Assembly (NCBI RefSeq): GCF_963678635.1
Contig: NC_087068.1
Location: 41,067,649-41,131,648 of the forward strand
Source of the DNA: Symsagittifera roscoffensis
Taxonomy: Eukaryota > Xenacoelomorpha > Acoela > Convolutidae
Direction of reading: 5' to 3'
DNA: 64,000 bases
Below are positions 44,677-55,943 of this stretch, one piece after another; positions within the stretch are counted from its first letter, which is position 1; every line of letters begins with the position of its first letter. Below the pieces are notes generated by a model. That model was not told the DNA's origin, made no database searches, and was given only the letters and a program-made list of their open reading frames with translations. Both the position numbers and the translations under genes were made by a program.

Positions 44677-45008
44677 ACAACTAAAATCATGGCACAAATA
44701 CAAAACTAAGCCCGTAAAAGCTGATACCACAATTTTAGGAAACAAAACACTTCTCCGATAAATCAGAAAATTTAACAATACAACAATTAATGAAATTACA
44801 GATCTTTTAGAATATCAATTAAATGATACTAGAGTTCACTGTCTACCTTTAAGTATGATACTAATAGCTTTTAACATCTCCCATACACAAAATACAAAGG
44901 GACACTCCGGATCAGAAAAAAACATATTCGAACTTTACACAAAATTTTTATTTTCCAAATGCACAAATTTGGATAAAAGTATTATGCAATGATTGTATAA
45001 TATGTCAA

Positions 45009-45948
45009 TTGAACAAACCGTATCCAAATCAGAAACAAATAGCACAAAAACAAGATTTTAAAGGAAAAAGTTTTTATTTCAACCATAGAATTTCATTCGA
45101 CACAAAAGGACTAATTTCACCATCCTCAGAAGGAAACTCCTACATTATGGTCATTGTTGATGCATTCACACATTATGTAGCACTCAACCCAGTACCACAT
45201 TGTAATGCTTATTATGCGTACACAACACTTTATGAACATTGGATAGCAAAATTCGGATTACCCGAAATCCTTAGTTACAGACAACGGTACAGAATTTATT
45301 AATAATGAAATAATCACACTATGCCATTTATACAACATCAAACATAAACCACGTACATCTCATGCACCTTGGACAAACGGTTTAGTCGAAGATATGAATC
45401 GCTCACTACAAGAATATCTCAGATGTATTATTAAGGGAAATGATACACGATACACAGAAGGGTCAGCAGATGTAAAATTAATTCCCTTATCATATAATTC
45501 ACAAATTACGACAACTTTAGGAATGTCACCATATGAAATGGTTTTTAATCAAAAGCCACGAAAACCAATTATGTTTACAGCAAATGCACATAAAAATGCA
45601 CAAGGTTATTGCCAACCAAATAAAGATTCAATTTATTATAACCTAGCTACACACACACGTGATGAAGATCATTTTCATCCACAAATTCTTAAATTAGCCT
45701 CCGGCACACATACCGAATGGATATTAAATAGAGATAAAAAACGTAATGAAATGTACCAAAAAGATACAAAGAAATTGTTACAAAGGCAAAACATTAACAA
45801 CCAAATTAATTCACGCTTTACACCAGCCACAGATTTAAAAATTGGAACATTTGTTTTAATACCTAACTTTAATACACAAAAAGGAATTTCTAAAAAAAAT
45901 TCAACCACTTCGAAAAGGACCATACCAAATAATTGCCAAACCCACTGA
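45009..45948 (+). pseudogene. pol: Integrase core and C-terminal part, unit 2, frame-shifted
   Basis: 45009-45302 holds ISFDTKG and the core start and ends at LPEILSYRQ. The DNGTEF part is in another frame, and 45394-45948 resumes at MNRSLQEYL. The frame change is in CCTTAGTTACAG (about 45268-45280), shared with unit 3. The core is not duplicated here, so this unit shows the arrangement before the local duplication in unit 1. Confidence 0.85.
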
Positions 45949-45986
45949 CGTAACGTATAAACTCACAGATTTATCCAAAAAAGAAA

Positions 45987-46367
45987 TTGTTCAACATCGT
46001 AACAACTTTTTACCTTACTACCCAAAAGGCATTACGCGAATTAACTCAATTATATTCTTTTACAGGTTTGAAAGTTATTCAAAATCATACAGAAAAAGAA
46101 ACAAATGAAAAAGACAACGTTCATCATGAAAAACAAAATCAGAAACAAACCACAACTCAGAACAATACAAAAACGCCAGACCCAAAAATATCTCAAAAAG
46201 AAAGAAAAAACAAAAAAATGATAGAAAATTTTTTACCACAAGAACAAGTAGAAAAATCAGAACACAGAGAATCATCACGACTTAGAAATCAACCACGCAA
46301 AAATTACAAAACATTCATCCCACAATCTAAAATATTAAAGAGAGTTGAATTTCAAAAACAACTTTGA
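45987..46367 (+). CDS. Charged C-terminal extension of Pol, unit 2
   Basis: Copy of 41129-41509 with minor changes (TNEKDN for TIEQDN). Same features and same uncertainty. Confidence 0.5.
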   Translation: MFNIVTTFYLTTQKALRELTQLYSFTGLKVIQNHTEKETNEKDNVHHEKQNQKQTTTQNNTKTPDPKISQKERKNKKMIENFLPQEQVEKSEHRESSRLRNQPRKNYKTFIPQSKILKRVEFQKQL

Positions 46368-47205
46368 TTTTAAAAAATTAAAAATTTTTACACATTTAAA
46401 TCATTTTGAACTTTCAGATTTTCGAGATAACATGCTGAAGCATACGCAACAATTTTAGTTCAGATTCAGCGAATAGGATTTACTCAAATCCGTCATTTTT
46501 TATATCTCTAACACCAACCTATTAGCCGATAGATACTAAACTCCAGGCATACCTATAACTATAACTTCACAACCTCCAGGTCAAAAATAAGCAACCCGCT
46601 AAAATTTGACAACTAAAATAAATACCACCATAATATTACAACCCTCCCTTATCTAATAACGCAAAGATCAACAATTTTTTCCCAACTCAGACCTCAAAAA
46701 CCCTCTAATTAAAAATGGCGAATCAGCCTAAAGTCAAAAAAGACCATTATAATTTGGCCTAAAGTACAAATATTTCAAAAATACCCCAGATTATCAACCA
46801 AAGAAAAACAAAGCTAAGAAGACCTCCCGAACACCATAAAATTAGCCCCCAACAAATTTTTCACAAAACTCAACCCACTTGTCAAAAAACCAACAAATAG
46901 TCCGACCACACTTGAATCTCGCCCCAAACAACAAAAAATATTCGGCGAACGAATCATTTCTTAAATGCTTTTCTCTCAAACAGTCAATATCTTAAAAAAT
47001 ACAATCTTAAATTTTCTCATAAAATTTTTCATTCTTTTTAAATTTTCGCTAATATTTTTTATTGATACTTTTGAAGCTTTAATAATCATTCTAATAATTT
47101 TTTGCAATATTTTTTTAAATTTTCTACTCCCTATTTGAAATATATCTCCAACTTTCCCAAATCATTGACCACATTCACAGGTACGATAATTCAAAGTCTA
47201 TTTAA
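46368..47205 (+). other. Non-coding spacer after pol, unit 2
   Basis: Nearly identical to 41510-42347. No ORF of note. Confidence 0.5.
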
Positions 47206-47394
47206 ATGATGCGAACAATTTTTAGTAGAACAGATATTTTTTTACTATTTGTAGTTTTTATCGCATTTTTATCATCCCTAATCATGACAATGTGCAAATG
47301 TGTAAGAAAGGCAATAATCACATTCGCCTTAGCAACAATACTTCTAATTCTTTTCATCGAAGAATATTACAACAAACATAAATCTTCCCACTAG
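47206..47394 (+). CDS. Small two-helix membrane protein, unit 2 (62 aa)
   Basis: Same protein sequence as the copy at 42348-42536. Its exact preservation in two units fits either recent duplication or selection; the neighbouring DNA is also nearly identical, so selection cannot be inferred. Confidence 0.6.
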   Translation: MMRTIFSRTDIFLLFVVFIAFLSSLIMTMCKCVRKAIITFALATILLILFIEEYYNKHKSSH

Positions 47395-47974
47395 AAAAAA
47401 ATTAATTGGACACATTTCCAAAATTGCTAGCCAACCACCACAACATCAGTCTTTACCGACATCCTCCCAAGAAAACCCAGTCATACCCACAACCACAACT
47501 ACTCAAAACCCCCAAACATCCACACGAATTTCTTTCCAAGATAACCCGTACACTTTCGAAGAACGACACGCTCGCTTATCTGAACCACTAGAACCAGTTC
47601 AGCGACAAGCACCCCTAAGTGAACCAACATATAATTTATACCCCCCATTACCACAAGATTTAAATAGAATAAGAAACATTAGTCAAAATCAAAATATAGT
47701 CGAAATAAATAGACAAATTATACATCCACGAAGAAATAGAAATTTTCAAACCCCCAGAGTTCATTTCGATATACCCCAATCATTATCACCAACTACTTCA
47801 GAAATTTTAAGTAGTACATTACCAGAAACTCCCCCACTCCTTTCACAACGCAGCACCTCAAGTATACCCTCAGATTTTTTAGGTTCAACACCAACATCTG
47901 AGCAAATACGTGAAAATCCCTTTAACCCCCCCAATCCCACCGCACGACTACCCACACTCATATACACAAGGTGA
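47349..47974 (+). CDS. Pro/Ser/Thr-rich open frame without ATG, unit 2
   Basis: Copy of 42491-43116 ending at TGA 47972-47974, with the same overlap to the membrane ORF. Confidence 0.5.
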
Positions 47975-48323
47975 ACTAAACTTGGTAAATGACCCAGCAG
48001 ATATGAATAGTGCATATAATCGAATGCCACTAGATGAACAATCACGACAATTAACACAATTTGTTATTGGAAATCAACAATATGAATTTAATCGCTTATT
48101 CTATGGAATATCCATAGGACCAGCAGCTTTTTCAGCTTTCATGAGTAAAATTTTTAGACCATTAACACTCAAGAAAAATGCAATCACCTATTTAGACGAT
48201 GTTTTTATGCAATCACAATCCAAAGACGAAATGTTTACAGTTTTAGAAGAATCTCATAAAATACTTCAGAACAAAAATCTGAAAGCAGCCCCCGATAAAT
48301 CACATTTTTTTAAACACGCGTAA
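47910..48323 (+). other. Junction open frame, unit 2/3
   Basis: Same junction as at 43052-43465, with identical sequence across the breakpoint (GACCCAGCAGATATG). Both junctions therefore derive from one event. Confidence 0.75.
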
Positions 48324-48377
48324 AATTTTTAGGACATAATATTGAACGAAACACTATCACTCCATTAAAATCACGCA

Positions 48378-49251
48378 TTGATGCTATCCAAAAACTTCAA
48401 CCACCTACAAATAAAAAAAATCCAAGAATTCCTCGCAATGTTAAATATCTTAAGTAAATACGTTTACAAAATGCAATTATACTTAAGACCTTTCTACAAC
48501 ATCCTCAGACAACAAAATAATTTTGAATGGACCACTGAACATCAAACACGATTTGAAGAAATTAAAAAACTTTTGACAGAACAAATTTCAAACACAATTC
48601 CAGATCCAAGCCAACCATTCTATGCAATGTGCGATGCTTCAAATTTTGGCATCAGCGCAGCATTGCTACAATCACATAATGAAACGAATAAAATGAATCT
48701 TATATCAACAAATTCACGATTATTTACACAAGCAGAGCTACGACTCTCAACTCTAATGAGAGAATATACGGCTATAATTTATACACTTACAGAATACGAA
48801 TTTCTGATACTTGGATCAAAACACCCAACAGTTCTATTTACAGATCACAAACCAATTATATTTCTCTTTACACCAAAAATCAAATCCAAATCATAGAGTT
48901 TATAGATTTCAATTAATTCTAATGAAATTCCCAAACTTACATATAGTTTGGACAGCAGGAAAAAACCTTGCATTACCAGACACATTAAGTAGAAATACGC
49001 CTCTTGAATTACTTACACGAAAAACTACAGTTGAAATACCACAGAATATTAAATTCTATCTCGCAAAAAATAAAACATCACCCCGATTGGAATGCAAATA
49101 CGCAGTAAAAACTGACATTGATCAATCACAAATAAGTAACCTACAACTTTTTCCACTCTACTTAGATTGCCAAAATAATCACTATGAAGTTGATTTACTA
49201 GGAAAATCAACTTTTAAACCAATTCCATACTCACAATGGATAAAAAAATAA
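48378..49251 (+). pseudogene. pol: RT thumb and RNase H, unit 3, frame-shifted
   Basis: Pieces 48378-48896 and 48811-49251; same break as unit 2 at the ACACCAAAAATC stretch (about 48872). Motifs as in unit 2. Confidence 0.85.
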
Positions 49252-49321
49252 TACTCAACAAAAGAAAATAAAACAATACTCGTATAAAAAAGACCTTTTT
49301 CCACTGATTGAAAAACAAAAT

Positions 49322-49534
49322 TTGACCGATAAAATAAATTTATCAGGACCACAAACAAATGATTCAAAATACACAATAAATCAAGTTTTTGACCTCCATG
49401 ACCCACTTGACACAATTCCCCTATCAAAACTAGAAGTTGACAATATTTTTCTCCCTCCAACAGATAAAATTACACTTGAACTTTTAAAACAATATCAAAA
49501 TCTAACAATATCAAAAACTCGATCCAGTATTTAG
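49322..49534 (+). pseudogene. RNase H-integrase linker, unit 3
   Basis: Copy of 44464-44676; no difference noted. Confidence 0.5.
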
Positions 49535-49866
49535 ACAACTAAAATCATGGCACAAATACAAAACTAAGCCCGTAAAAGCTGATACCACAATTTTAGGAAA
49601 CAAAACACTTCTCCGATAAATCAGAAAATTTAACAATACAACAATTAATGAAATTACAGATCTTTTAGAATATCAATTAAATGATACTAGAGTTCACTGT
49701 CTACCTTTAAGTATGATACTAATAGCTTTTAACATCTCCCATACACAAAATACAAAGGGACACTCCGGATCAGAAAAAAACATATTCGAACTTTACACAA
49801 AATTTTTATTTTCCAAATGCACAAATTTGGATAAAAGTATTATGCAATGATTGTATAATATGTCAA

Positions 49867-50806
49867 TTGAACAAACCGTATCCAAATCAGAAACAAATAG
49901 CACAAAAACAAGATTTTAAAGGAAAAAGTTTTTATTTCAACCATAGAATTTCATTCGACACAAAAGGACTAATTTCACCATCCTCAGAAGGAAACTCCTA
50001 CATTATGGTCATTGTTGATGCATTCACACATTATGTAGCACTCAACCCAGTACCACATTGTAATGCTTATTATGCGTACACAACACTTTATGAACATTGG
50101 ATAGCAAAATTCGGATTACCCGAAATCCTTAGTTACAGACAACGGTACAGAATTTATTAATAATGAAATAATCACACTATGCCATTTATACAACATCAAA
50201 CATAAACCACGTACATCTCATGCACCTTGGACAAACGGTTTAGTCGAAGATATGAATCGCTCACTACAAGAATATCTCAGATGTATTATTAAGGGAAATG
50301 ATACACGATACACAGAAGGGTCAGCAGATGTAAAATTAATTCCCTTATCATATAATTCACAAATTACGACAACTTTAGGAATGTCACCATATGAAATGGT
50401 TTTTAATCAAAAGCCACGAAAACCAATTATGTTTACAGCAAATGCACATAAAAATGCACAAGGTTATTGCCAACCAAATAAAGATTCAATTTATTATAAC
50501 CTAGCTACACACACACGTGATGAAGATCATTTTCATCCACAAATTCTTAAATTAGCCTCCGGCACACATACCGAATGGATATTAAATAGAGATAAAAAAC
50601 GTAATGAAATGTACCAAAAAGATACAAAGAAATTGTTACAAAGGCAAAACATTAACAACCAAATTAATTCACGCTTTACACCAGCCACAGATTTAAAAAT
50701 TGGAACATTTGTTTTAATACCTAACTTTAATACACAAAAAGGAATTTCTAAAAAAAATTCAACCACTTCGAAAAGGACCATACCAAATAATTGCCAAACC
50801 CACTGA
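49867..50806 (+). pseudogene. pol: Integrase core and C-terminal part, unit 3, frame-shifted
   Basis: Pieces 49867-50160 and 50252-50806, with the same frame change as unit 2 (about 50126-50138). No core duplication. Confidence 0.85.
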
Positions 50807-50844
50807 CGTAACGTATAAACTCACAGATTTATCCAAAAAAGAAA

Positions 50845-51225
50845 TTGTTCAACATCGTAACAACTTTTTACCTTACTACCCAAAAGGCATTACGCGAATT
50901 AACTCAATTATATTCTTTTACAGGTTTGAAAGTTATTCAAAATCATACAGAAAAAGAAACAAATGAAAAAGACAACGTTCATCATGAAAAACAAAATCAG
51001 AAACAAACCACAACTCAGAACAATACAAAAACGCCAGACCCAAAAATATCTCAAAAAGAAAGAAAAAACAAAAAAATGATAGAAAATTTTTTACCACAAG
51101 AACAAGTAGAAAAATCAGAACACAGAGAATCATCACGACTTAGAAATCAACCACGCAAAAATTACAAAACATTCATCCCACAATCTAAAATATTAAAGAG
51201 AGTTGAATTTCAAAAACAACTTTGA
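50845..51225 (+). CDS. Charged C-terminal extension of Pol, unit 3
   Basis: Copy of 45987-46367. Confidence 0.5.
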   Translation: MFNIVTTFYLTTQKALRELTQLYSFTGLKVIQNHTEKETNEKDNVHHEKQNQKQTTTQNNTKTPDPKISQKERKNKKMIENFLPQEQVEKSEHRESSRLRNQPRKNYKTFIPQSKILKRVEFQKQL

Positions 51226-52063
51226 TTTTAAAAAATTAAAAATTTTTACACATTTAAATCATTTTGAACTTTCAGATTTTCGAGATAACATGCTGAAGCA
51301 TACGCAACAATTTTAGTTCAGATTCAGCGAATAGGATTTACTCAAATCCGTCATTTTTTATATCTCTAACACCAACCTATTAGCCGATAGATACTAAACT
51401 CCAGGCATACCTATAACTATAACTTCACAACCTCCAGGTCAAAAATAAGCAACCCGCTAAAATTTGACAACTAAAATAAATACCACCATAATATTACAAC
51501 CCTCCCTTATCTAATAACGCAAAGATCAACAATTTTTTCCCAACTCAGACCTCAAAAACCCTCTAATTAAAAATGGCGAATCAGCCTAAAGTCAAAAAAG
51601 ACCATTATCATTTGGCCTAAAGTACAAATATTTCAAAAATACCCCAGATTATCAACCAAAGAAAAACAAAGCTAAGAAGACCTCCCGAACACCATAAAAT
51701 TAGCCCCCAACAAATTTTTCACAAAACTCAACCCACTTGTCAAAAAACCAACAAATAGTCCGACCACACTTGAATCTCGCCCCAAACAACAAAAAATATT
51801 CGGCGAACGAATCATTTCTTAAATGATTTTCTCTCAAACAGTCAATATCTTAAAAAATACAATCTTAAATTTTCTCATAAAATTTTTCATTCTTTTTAAA
51901 TTTTCGCTAATATTTTTTATTGATACTTTTGAAGCTTTAATAATCATTCTAATAATTTTTTGCAATATTTTTTTAAATTTTCTACTCCCTATTTGAAATA
52001 TATCTCCAACTTTCTCAAATCATTGACCACATTCACAGGTACGATAATTCAAAGTCTATTTAA
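51226..52063 (+). other. Non-coding spacer after pol, unit 3
   Basis: Nearly identical to the spacers of units 1 and 2, with scattered substitutions (for example ACTTTCTCAAATC at about 52010). Confidence 0.5.
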
Positions 52064-52253
52064 ATGATGCGAACAATTTTTAGTAGAACAGATATTTTTT
52101 TTACTATTTGTAGTTTTTATCGCATTTTTATCATCCCTAATCATGACAATGTGCAAATGTGTAAGAAAGGCAATAATCACATTCGCCTTAGCAACAATAC
52201 TTCTAATTCTTTTCATCGAAGAATATTACAACAAACATAAATCTTCCCACTAG
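52064..52253 (+). pseudogene. Small membrane ORF, unit 3, broken by one extra T
   Basis: Same start as in units 1 and 2, but the T-run after GATA has eight T (seven in the others), which shifts the frame within the first helix. Confidence 0.75.
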
Positions 52254-52843
52254 AAAAAAATTAATTGGACACATTTCCAAAATTGCTAGCCAACCACCAC
52301 AACATCAGTCTTCACCGACATCCTCCCAAGAAAACCCAGTCATACCCACAACTACTCAAAACCCCCAAACATCCACACGAATTTCTTTCCAAGATAACCC
52401 GTACACTTTCGAAGAACGACACGCTCGCTTATCTGAACCACTAGAACCAGTTCAGCGACAAGCACCCCTAAGTGAACCAACATATAATTTATACCCCCCA
52501 TTACCACAAGATTTAAATAGAATAAGAAACATTAGTCAAAATCAAAATATAGTCGAAATAAATAGACAAATTATACATCCACGTAGAAATAGAAATTTTC
52601 AAACCCCCAGAGTTCGATATACCCCAATCATTAACACCAACTACTTCAGAAATTTTAAGTAGTACATTACCAGAAACTCCCCCACTCCTTTCACAACGCG
52701 GCACCTCAAGTATACCCTCAGATTTTTTAGGTTCAACACCAACATCTGAGCAAATACGTGAAAATCCCTTTAACCCCCCCCCCCCAATCCCACCGCACGA
52801 CTACCATATTGGGCAACACACTCATATACACAAGGTGAACTAA
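52208..52843 (+). CDS. Pro/Ser/Thr-rich open frame, unit 3 (probable original form)
   Basis: Open to TAA 52841-52843. It follows the frame of 42491-43116, but with two in-frame 6-bp deletions and a changed end (C12 run and a short insertion). Because the sequence after it is unique, this tail is probably the original context of the ORF. Function unknown. No ATG at the start of the frame. Confidence 0.5.
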
Positions 52844-53394
52844 ACTTGGTAAATGATCCAATAGATATTTCTTCTGATACAACACTATCATCATTACCAG
52901 AAACGTTATCACTCCCGTTAACACCATCATTAAGACAAATCTCACCGACACTTTTCCCTTTAAACTTTCCAAATAAACTCGACGCTAGATATCGAGAACA
53001 ATCATCATCAAATATCCCTTTACGATTAGATTGGAACACATTCGTAGCACCTCCCCTATTTCTTTGACAACATCAAGAAAGTAACCGACTCCACATTTGG
53101 GCACTCAATAGATTACAAAATAGACAAGATATCCACGAAGATATTCGAGAACACAATATTCAAATACTTCAACAAAATAGTCTCCAATTAAAATTTGAAA
53201 TCACGACCAAACTTAATAATATTGTTCAACACCCCTACCCATTAAATTCACCAAATATAACAGCTCAATCGTTACCACCACCATTTATCACCACTGAAGT
53301 AATATACAAATACGATAGATATACAAAAAACACAATTGGTTACATAACATTTTATAACCCATACTCAGGATTATCATACACATGTATATTCTAA
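52844..53394 (+). pseudogene. Open frame before env, with an in-frame TGA
   Basis: Frame open from 52844, stopped by TGA at 53065-53067, and open again in the same frame to TAA 53392-53394. The first part is Pro/Ser/Leu-rich. The second has a heptad-like, probably coiled-coil stretch (LNRLQNRQDIHEDIREHNIQ). Not recognised; it may be an accessory or leader region before env. Confidence 0.45.
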
Positions 53395-53429
53395 AAATAT
53401 TAACATTTCAACACATCTTTTTTTAAATA

Positions 53430-54092
53430 TTTTCCGACCAAAACACAAATTCATCTCCTCGCACTGGACCCCAGGATTTATTAGTAACCCACTATGATTG
53501 TGAAGAAAACGAACAAAAAACACTAAACAAATATGCAGTAAATCAAGTATCACAATGCGAAACAGAACCACAAGCTATAGAAACTACAAATGTAATAGCA
53601 ACATTGTACTCAAAAGCCCGAGCAACAACAGTCACAGGATATAAATTTACAGCAACCTTTTCCGAAAAGAAAGTACATTGTTCACAAGTTTCCAACGGAA
53701 ATAAGAACCGACTTGATCACGAATCATTTTACCAGAGTAATATTGAAAGACTTTTACACCTAAGCCCCGACGATTGTAAAAACGAATTACTAAGACTAAA
53801 CAACACAAGAAATAAAAATACGGACAGAAAAATAGTATATTTTCAAGCCTTTGCCGATTCTGTACATCAAGCAGAACTTGAAAGATATCAAGGACATATC
53901 AAAATAGATGAAAAATACCCATACAACGGCGCACACGGAAGGTTAACTTATGACATACACGATAAACACTGGATACCACACATTGGAATAAATAATCCCT
54001 CAAACTGCAAAGCAGACACAAAAAATAAAGGATATCAAGAATCAATGTTTTTCGATTGGAAAATACAACTCGAAAAAATACAACTCACATGA
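53430..54092 (+). pseudogene. env: Env-like glycoprotein, N-terminal part
   Basis: Open from after a TAA near 53427 to TGA 54090-54092, about 220 codons, with regularly placed Cys residues (HYDCEENEQ, VSQCETEP, KKVHCSQV, DDCKNELL) and Asn-rich segments. Composition and place after pol fit the ectodomain start of an envelope glycoprotein, used for cell entry in retroviruses and errantivirus-like elements. No clear ATG or signal peptide in this frame; a spliced leader would be needed. The sequence continues in other frames (54056-54292 and 54294-54454). Confidence 0.55.
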
Positions 54093-54454
54093 GATTTGCC
54101 AGACAACACAATGATCTACACGCTACAACGCGGACACAAGCAACAATTGTTTGGTTTCCCGAAGATACATGCACAACATTTCAAGTAGCGAAAATACACG
54201 CTCGAATGATAAAATTTCACGAAAAATGTTTTATAGAATCAATTCCATACGAACCAGTCAATCCATCCCGAAAACAAAGTACTGATTTTTGAAATATACA
54301 TAATATAGAAAATAAATTAACACGTTTCCAAATATATCAAGAAACAGAAATTGCATGCAAATACAGAAACCCACTTTACAAAACACAATATTCTGAAATA
54401 CTAGTTGAATACGAAAAAGGTTTCGACATGACCAGTGGAAAAAATAAAATTTGA
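54056..54454 (+). pseudogene. env: Env-like region, middle pieces in two frames
   Basis: 54056-54292 (WFPEDTCTTFQVAKIHARM) and 54294-54454 (TEIACKYRNPLYKT) are short Cys-containing open frames that continue the ectodomain-like sequence after frame changes. No complete domain can be assigned to these pieces alone. Confidence 0.45.
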
Positions 54455-54590
54455 CCCTTATGCCACAAGTCACCCCATTAACGAATGAACATCATACGTC
54501 CCAGTTAACTTTCATAAAAGCAAAGGTCAACCTGGTGGAAAACTAAAACCATATGACAGTAAAAGCACACGTTTACAAGAATTATCACTA

Positions 54591-55319
54591 ATGAATAGCA
54601 CCTATTTTGGTAATATTCATTATGATATCCACTTAGACATGAAATTAGACTATACAATTAGTAGAATTTTCCAAGAAATGTCACTTTCTGAATTAGAAAC
54701 ACTCCATCAACTATGCGAATTGGAACGAACACAAATCTTACAATCACTCGCATTAGCAGTACTAAAAATACCTTACGCAGGATACTTATTATCAGGAAAC
54801 AGATCAAATTTTCTTGACTACGAAGGAAACATTTTATGGTTTTATACTTGCACCAAAATAGTATCACCATTATATATTTTGAAGACAAACGTTGTTATCA
54901 AAGAATCCCCATATTCTATAAAAAATAAAGTACATTTTGACGACACACTTTCCAGACGAACATATTTTTGGGATACCGCAGTCCCATGTGGATCAGAAAA
55001 GAGCCACAATGTCGTACAATTAAACCCTGACGAAGATAAATACTACCTACTTACACCGTATCCTACATTAATGCAACCACTCAAAAAGTTTTCACCCGAA
55101 AGCATCAGAGCTATCGCCCGTAATCCAAATATTGATTTACAATCAATTGGAATATATTCTAAATCTGATATACAACATCACATTAGAACACAACAGTTTC
55201 AGGAATTGTTAACAAATGGACACAATACAACGCCAATCAATCGACCAGAATTTAAGAAAACTTGCGGAAACCGCAAGATTTGCAGATATTTATACACAAG
55301 ACTACAGCGGATATTTTAA
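54591..55319 (+). CDS. env: Env-like glycoprotein, central part (intact 242-aa frame)
   Basis: ATG at 54591, TAA at 55317-55319. Conserved-looking features: SELETLHQLCELERTQIL (residues about 33-50), an amphipathic/hydrophobic run KIPYAGYLLSG (about 59-69), WFYTCTKIVSPLYIL (about 83-97) and FWDTAVPCGSE (about 129-139). This Cys pattern with a preceding helix resembles viral class-type glycoproteins captured by metazoan LTR elements. Which virus family is the source cannot be settled by eye. Function in the element would be membrane fusion or entry. Confidence 0.6.
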   Translation: MNSTYFGNIHYDIHLDMKLDYTISRIFQEMSLSELETLHQLCELERTQILQSLALAVLKIPYAGYLLSGNRSNFLDYEGNILWFYTCTKIVSPLYILKTNVVIKESPYSIKNKVHFDDTLSRRTYFWDTAVPCGSEKSHNVVQLNPDEDKYYLLTPYPTLMQPLKKFSPESIRAIARNPNIDLQSIGIYSKSDIQHHIRTQQFQELLTNGHNTTPINRPEFKKTCGNRKICRYLYTRLQRIF

Positions 55320-55647
55320 AGATATCAAAGACTACATATATTTAAACGGTGAAAAATATAGACCACAGGATATTTCACTTATAAATAGTTTCAGTTTTGA
55401 CACCCTAAAGAACGAAATTCTAGCTTTTTTAGGATTGCCCTATTACATCATAGAAAAATTAACTATCTTATACGCCATGTTTAATTTTATACGATTTCTT
55501 TTCTCAATGTTAAAAGGAATCTGTAACACATGCGCTATACACACAGAAGTAAACCGACAAGCAAGCGTAGCACGTAAACTATTTGCAGGATTTTTTAGAA
55601 TTTTTTCATCATCAATTAACAAAATACTTCTAGATGCACAAATATAA
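55216..55647 (+). CDS. env: Env-like C-terminal membrane region (143 aa)
   Basis: Overlaps the preceding frame by about 100 bases. Residues about 75-105 form a hydrophobic segment (YYIIEKLTILYAMFNFIRFL) followed by MLKGICNTCAIHTEVNR, a Cys pair and a basic tail, then a second moderately hydrophobic stretch. This fits a transmembrane anchor with cytoplasmic tail, in another frame from the ectodomain pieces. The frame change lies at about 55216-55300. Confidence 0.55.
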   Translation: MDTIQRQSIDQNLRKLAETARFADIYTQDYSGYFKDIKDYIYLNGEKYRPQDISLINSFSFDTLKNEILAFLGLPYYIIEKLTILYAMFNFIRFLFSMLKGICNTCAIHTEVNRQASVARKLFAGFFRIFSSSINKILLDAQI

Positions 55648-55943
55648 GAATACAATACAAAAATATCCACAAGACCAAATACATATAACGAAGAACATAA
55701 TAATGTAGATACAACACCTACAGCACCACAGATACCAACCCTACCACAAAACCATCCATTATCATTAGTTCCCCGAAATTTTCGAAACCTTGCAATCACA
55801 AATAACCCAAATTTTAGACCAAATACAGCGCAAAGCCCTATTCAGCACATAATGACAAATCATTCACAAAATGATAATACATATGAACAAATTTTAGAAC
55901 AACCTCACACCACCACTTTTCAATCTCAAAAATCATTTTTTTA

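Larger units (their letters stand above)
43139..47996 (+). repeat. Tandem unit 2, 4858 bp
   Basis: Head-to-tail copy of unit 1, starting at GCAGATATG in the RT palm. The exact offset to unit 3 is 4858 bp over long stretches. Units 2 and 3 differ at only a few positions until about 52300 (for example CCACTGAAT against CCACAGAAT, 44181 and 49039). Confidence 0.93.
47997..52860 (+). repeat. Tandem unit 3, about 4864 bp
   Basis: Last copy. It matches unit 2 closely up to about 52300, then diverges in the tail: two 6-bp deletions, a C12 run in place of C7, and an insertion including ATATTGGGCAAC. It continues past 52860 into sequence not found after units 1 and 2. Confidence 0.92.

Noticed and set aside
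38111-52860. Three independent nested retrotransposon insertions
   Set aside because: The repeats lack LTRs, gag, protease and the RT N-terminus at each start, and the junctions are identical, so tandem duplication of one segment fits better.
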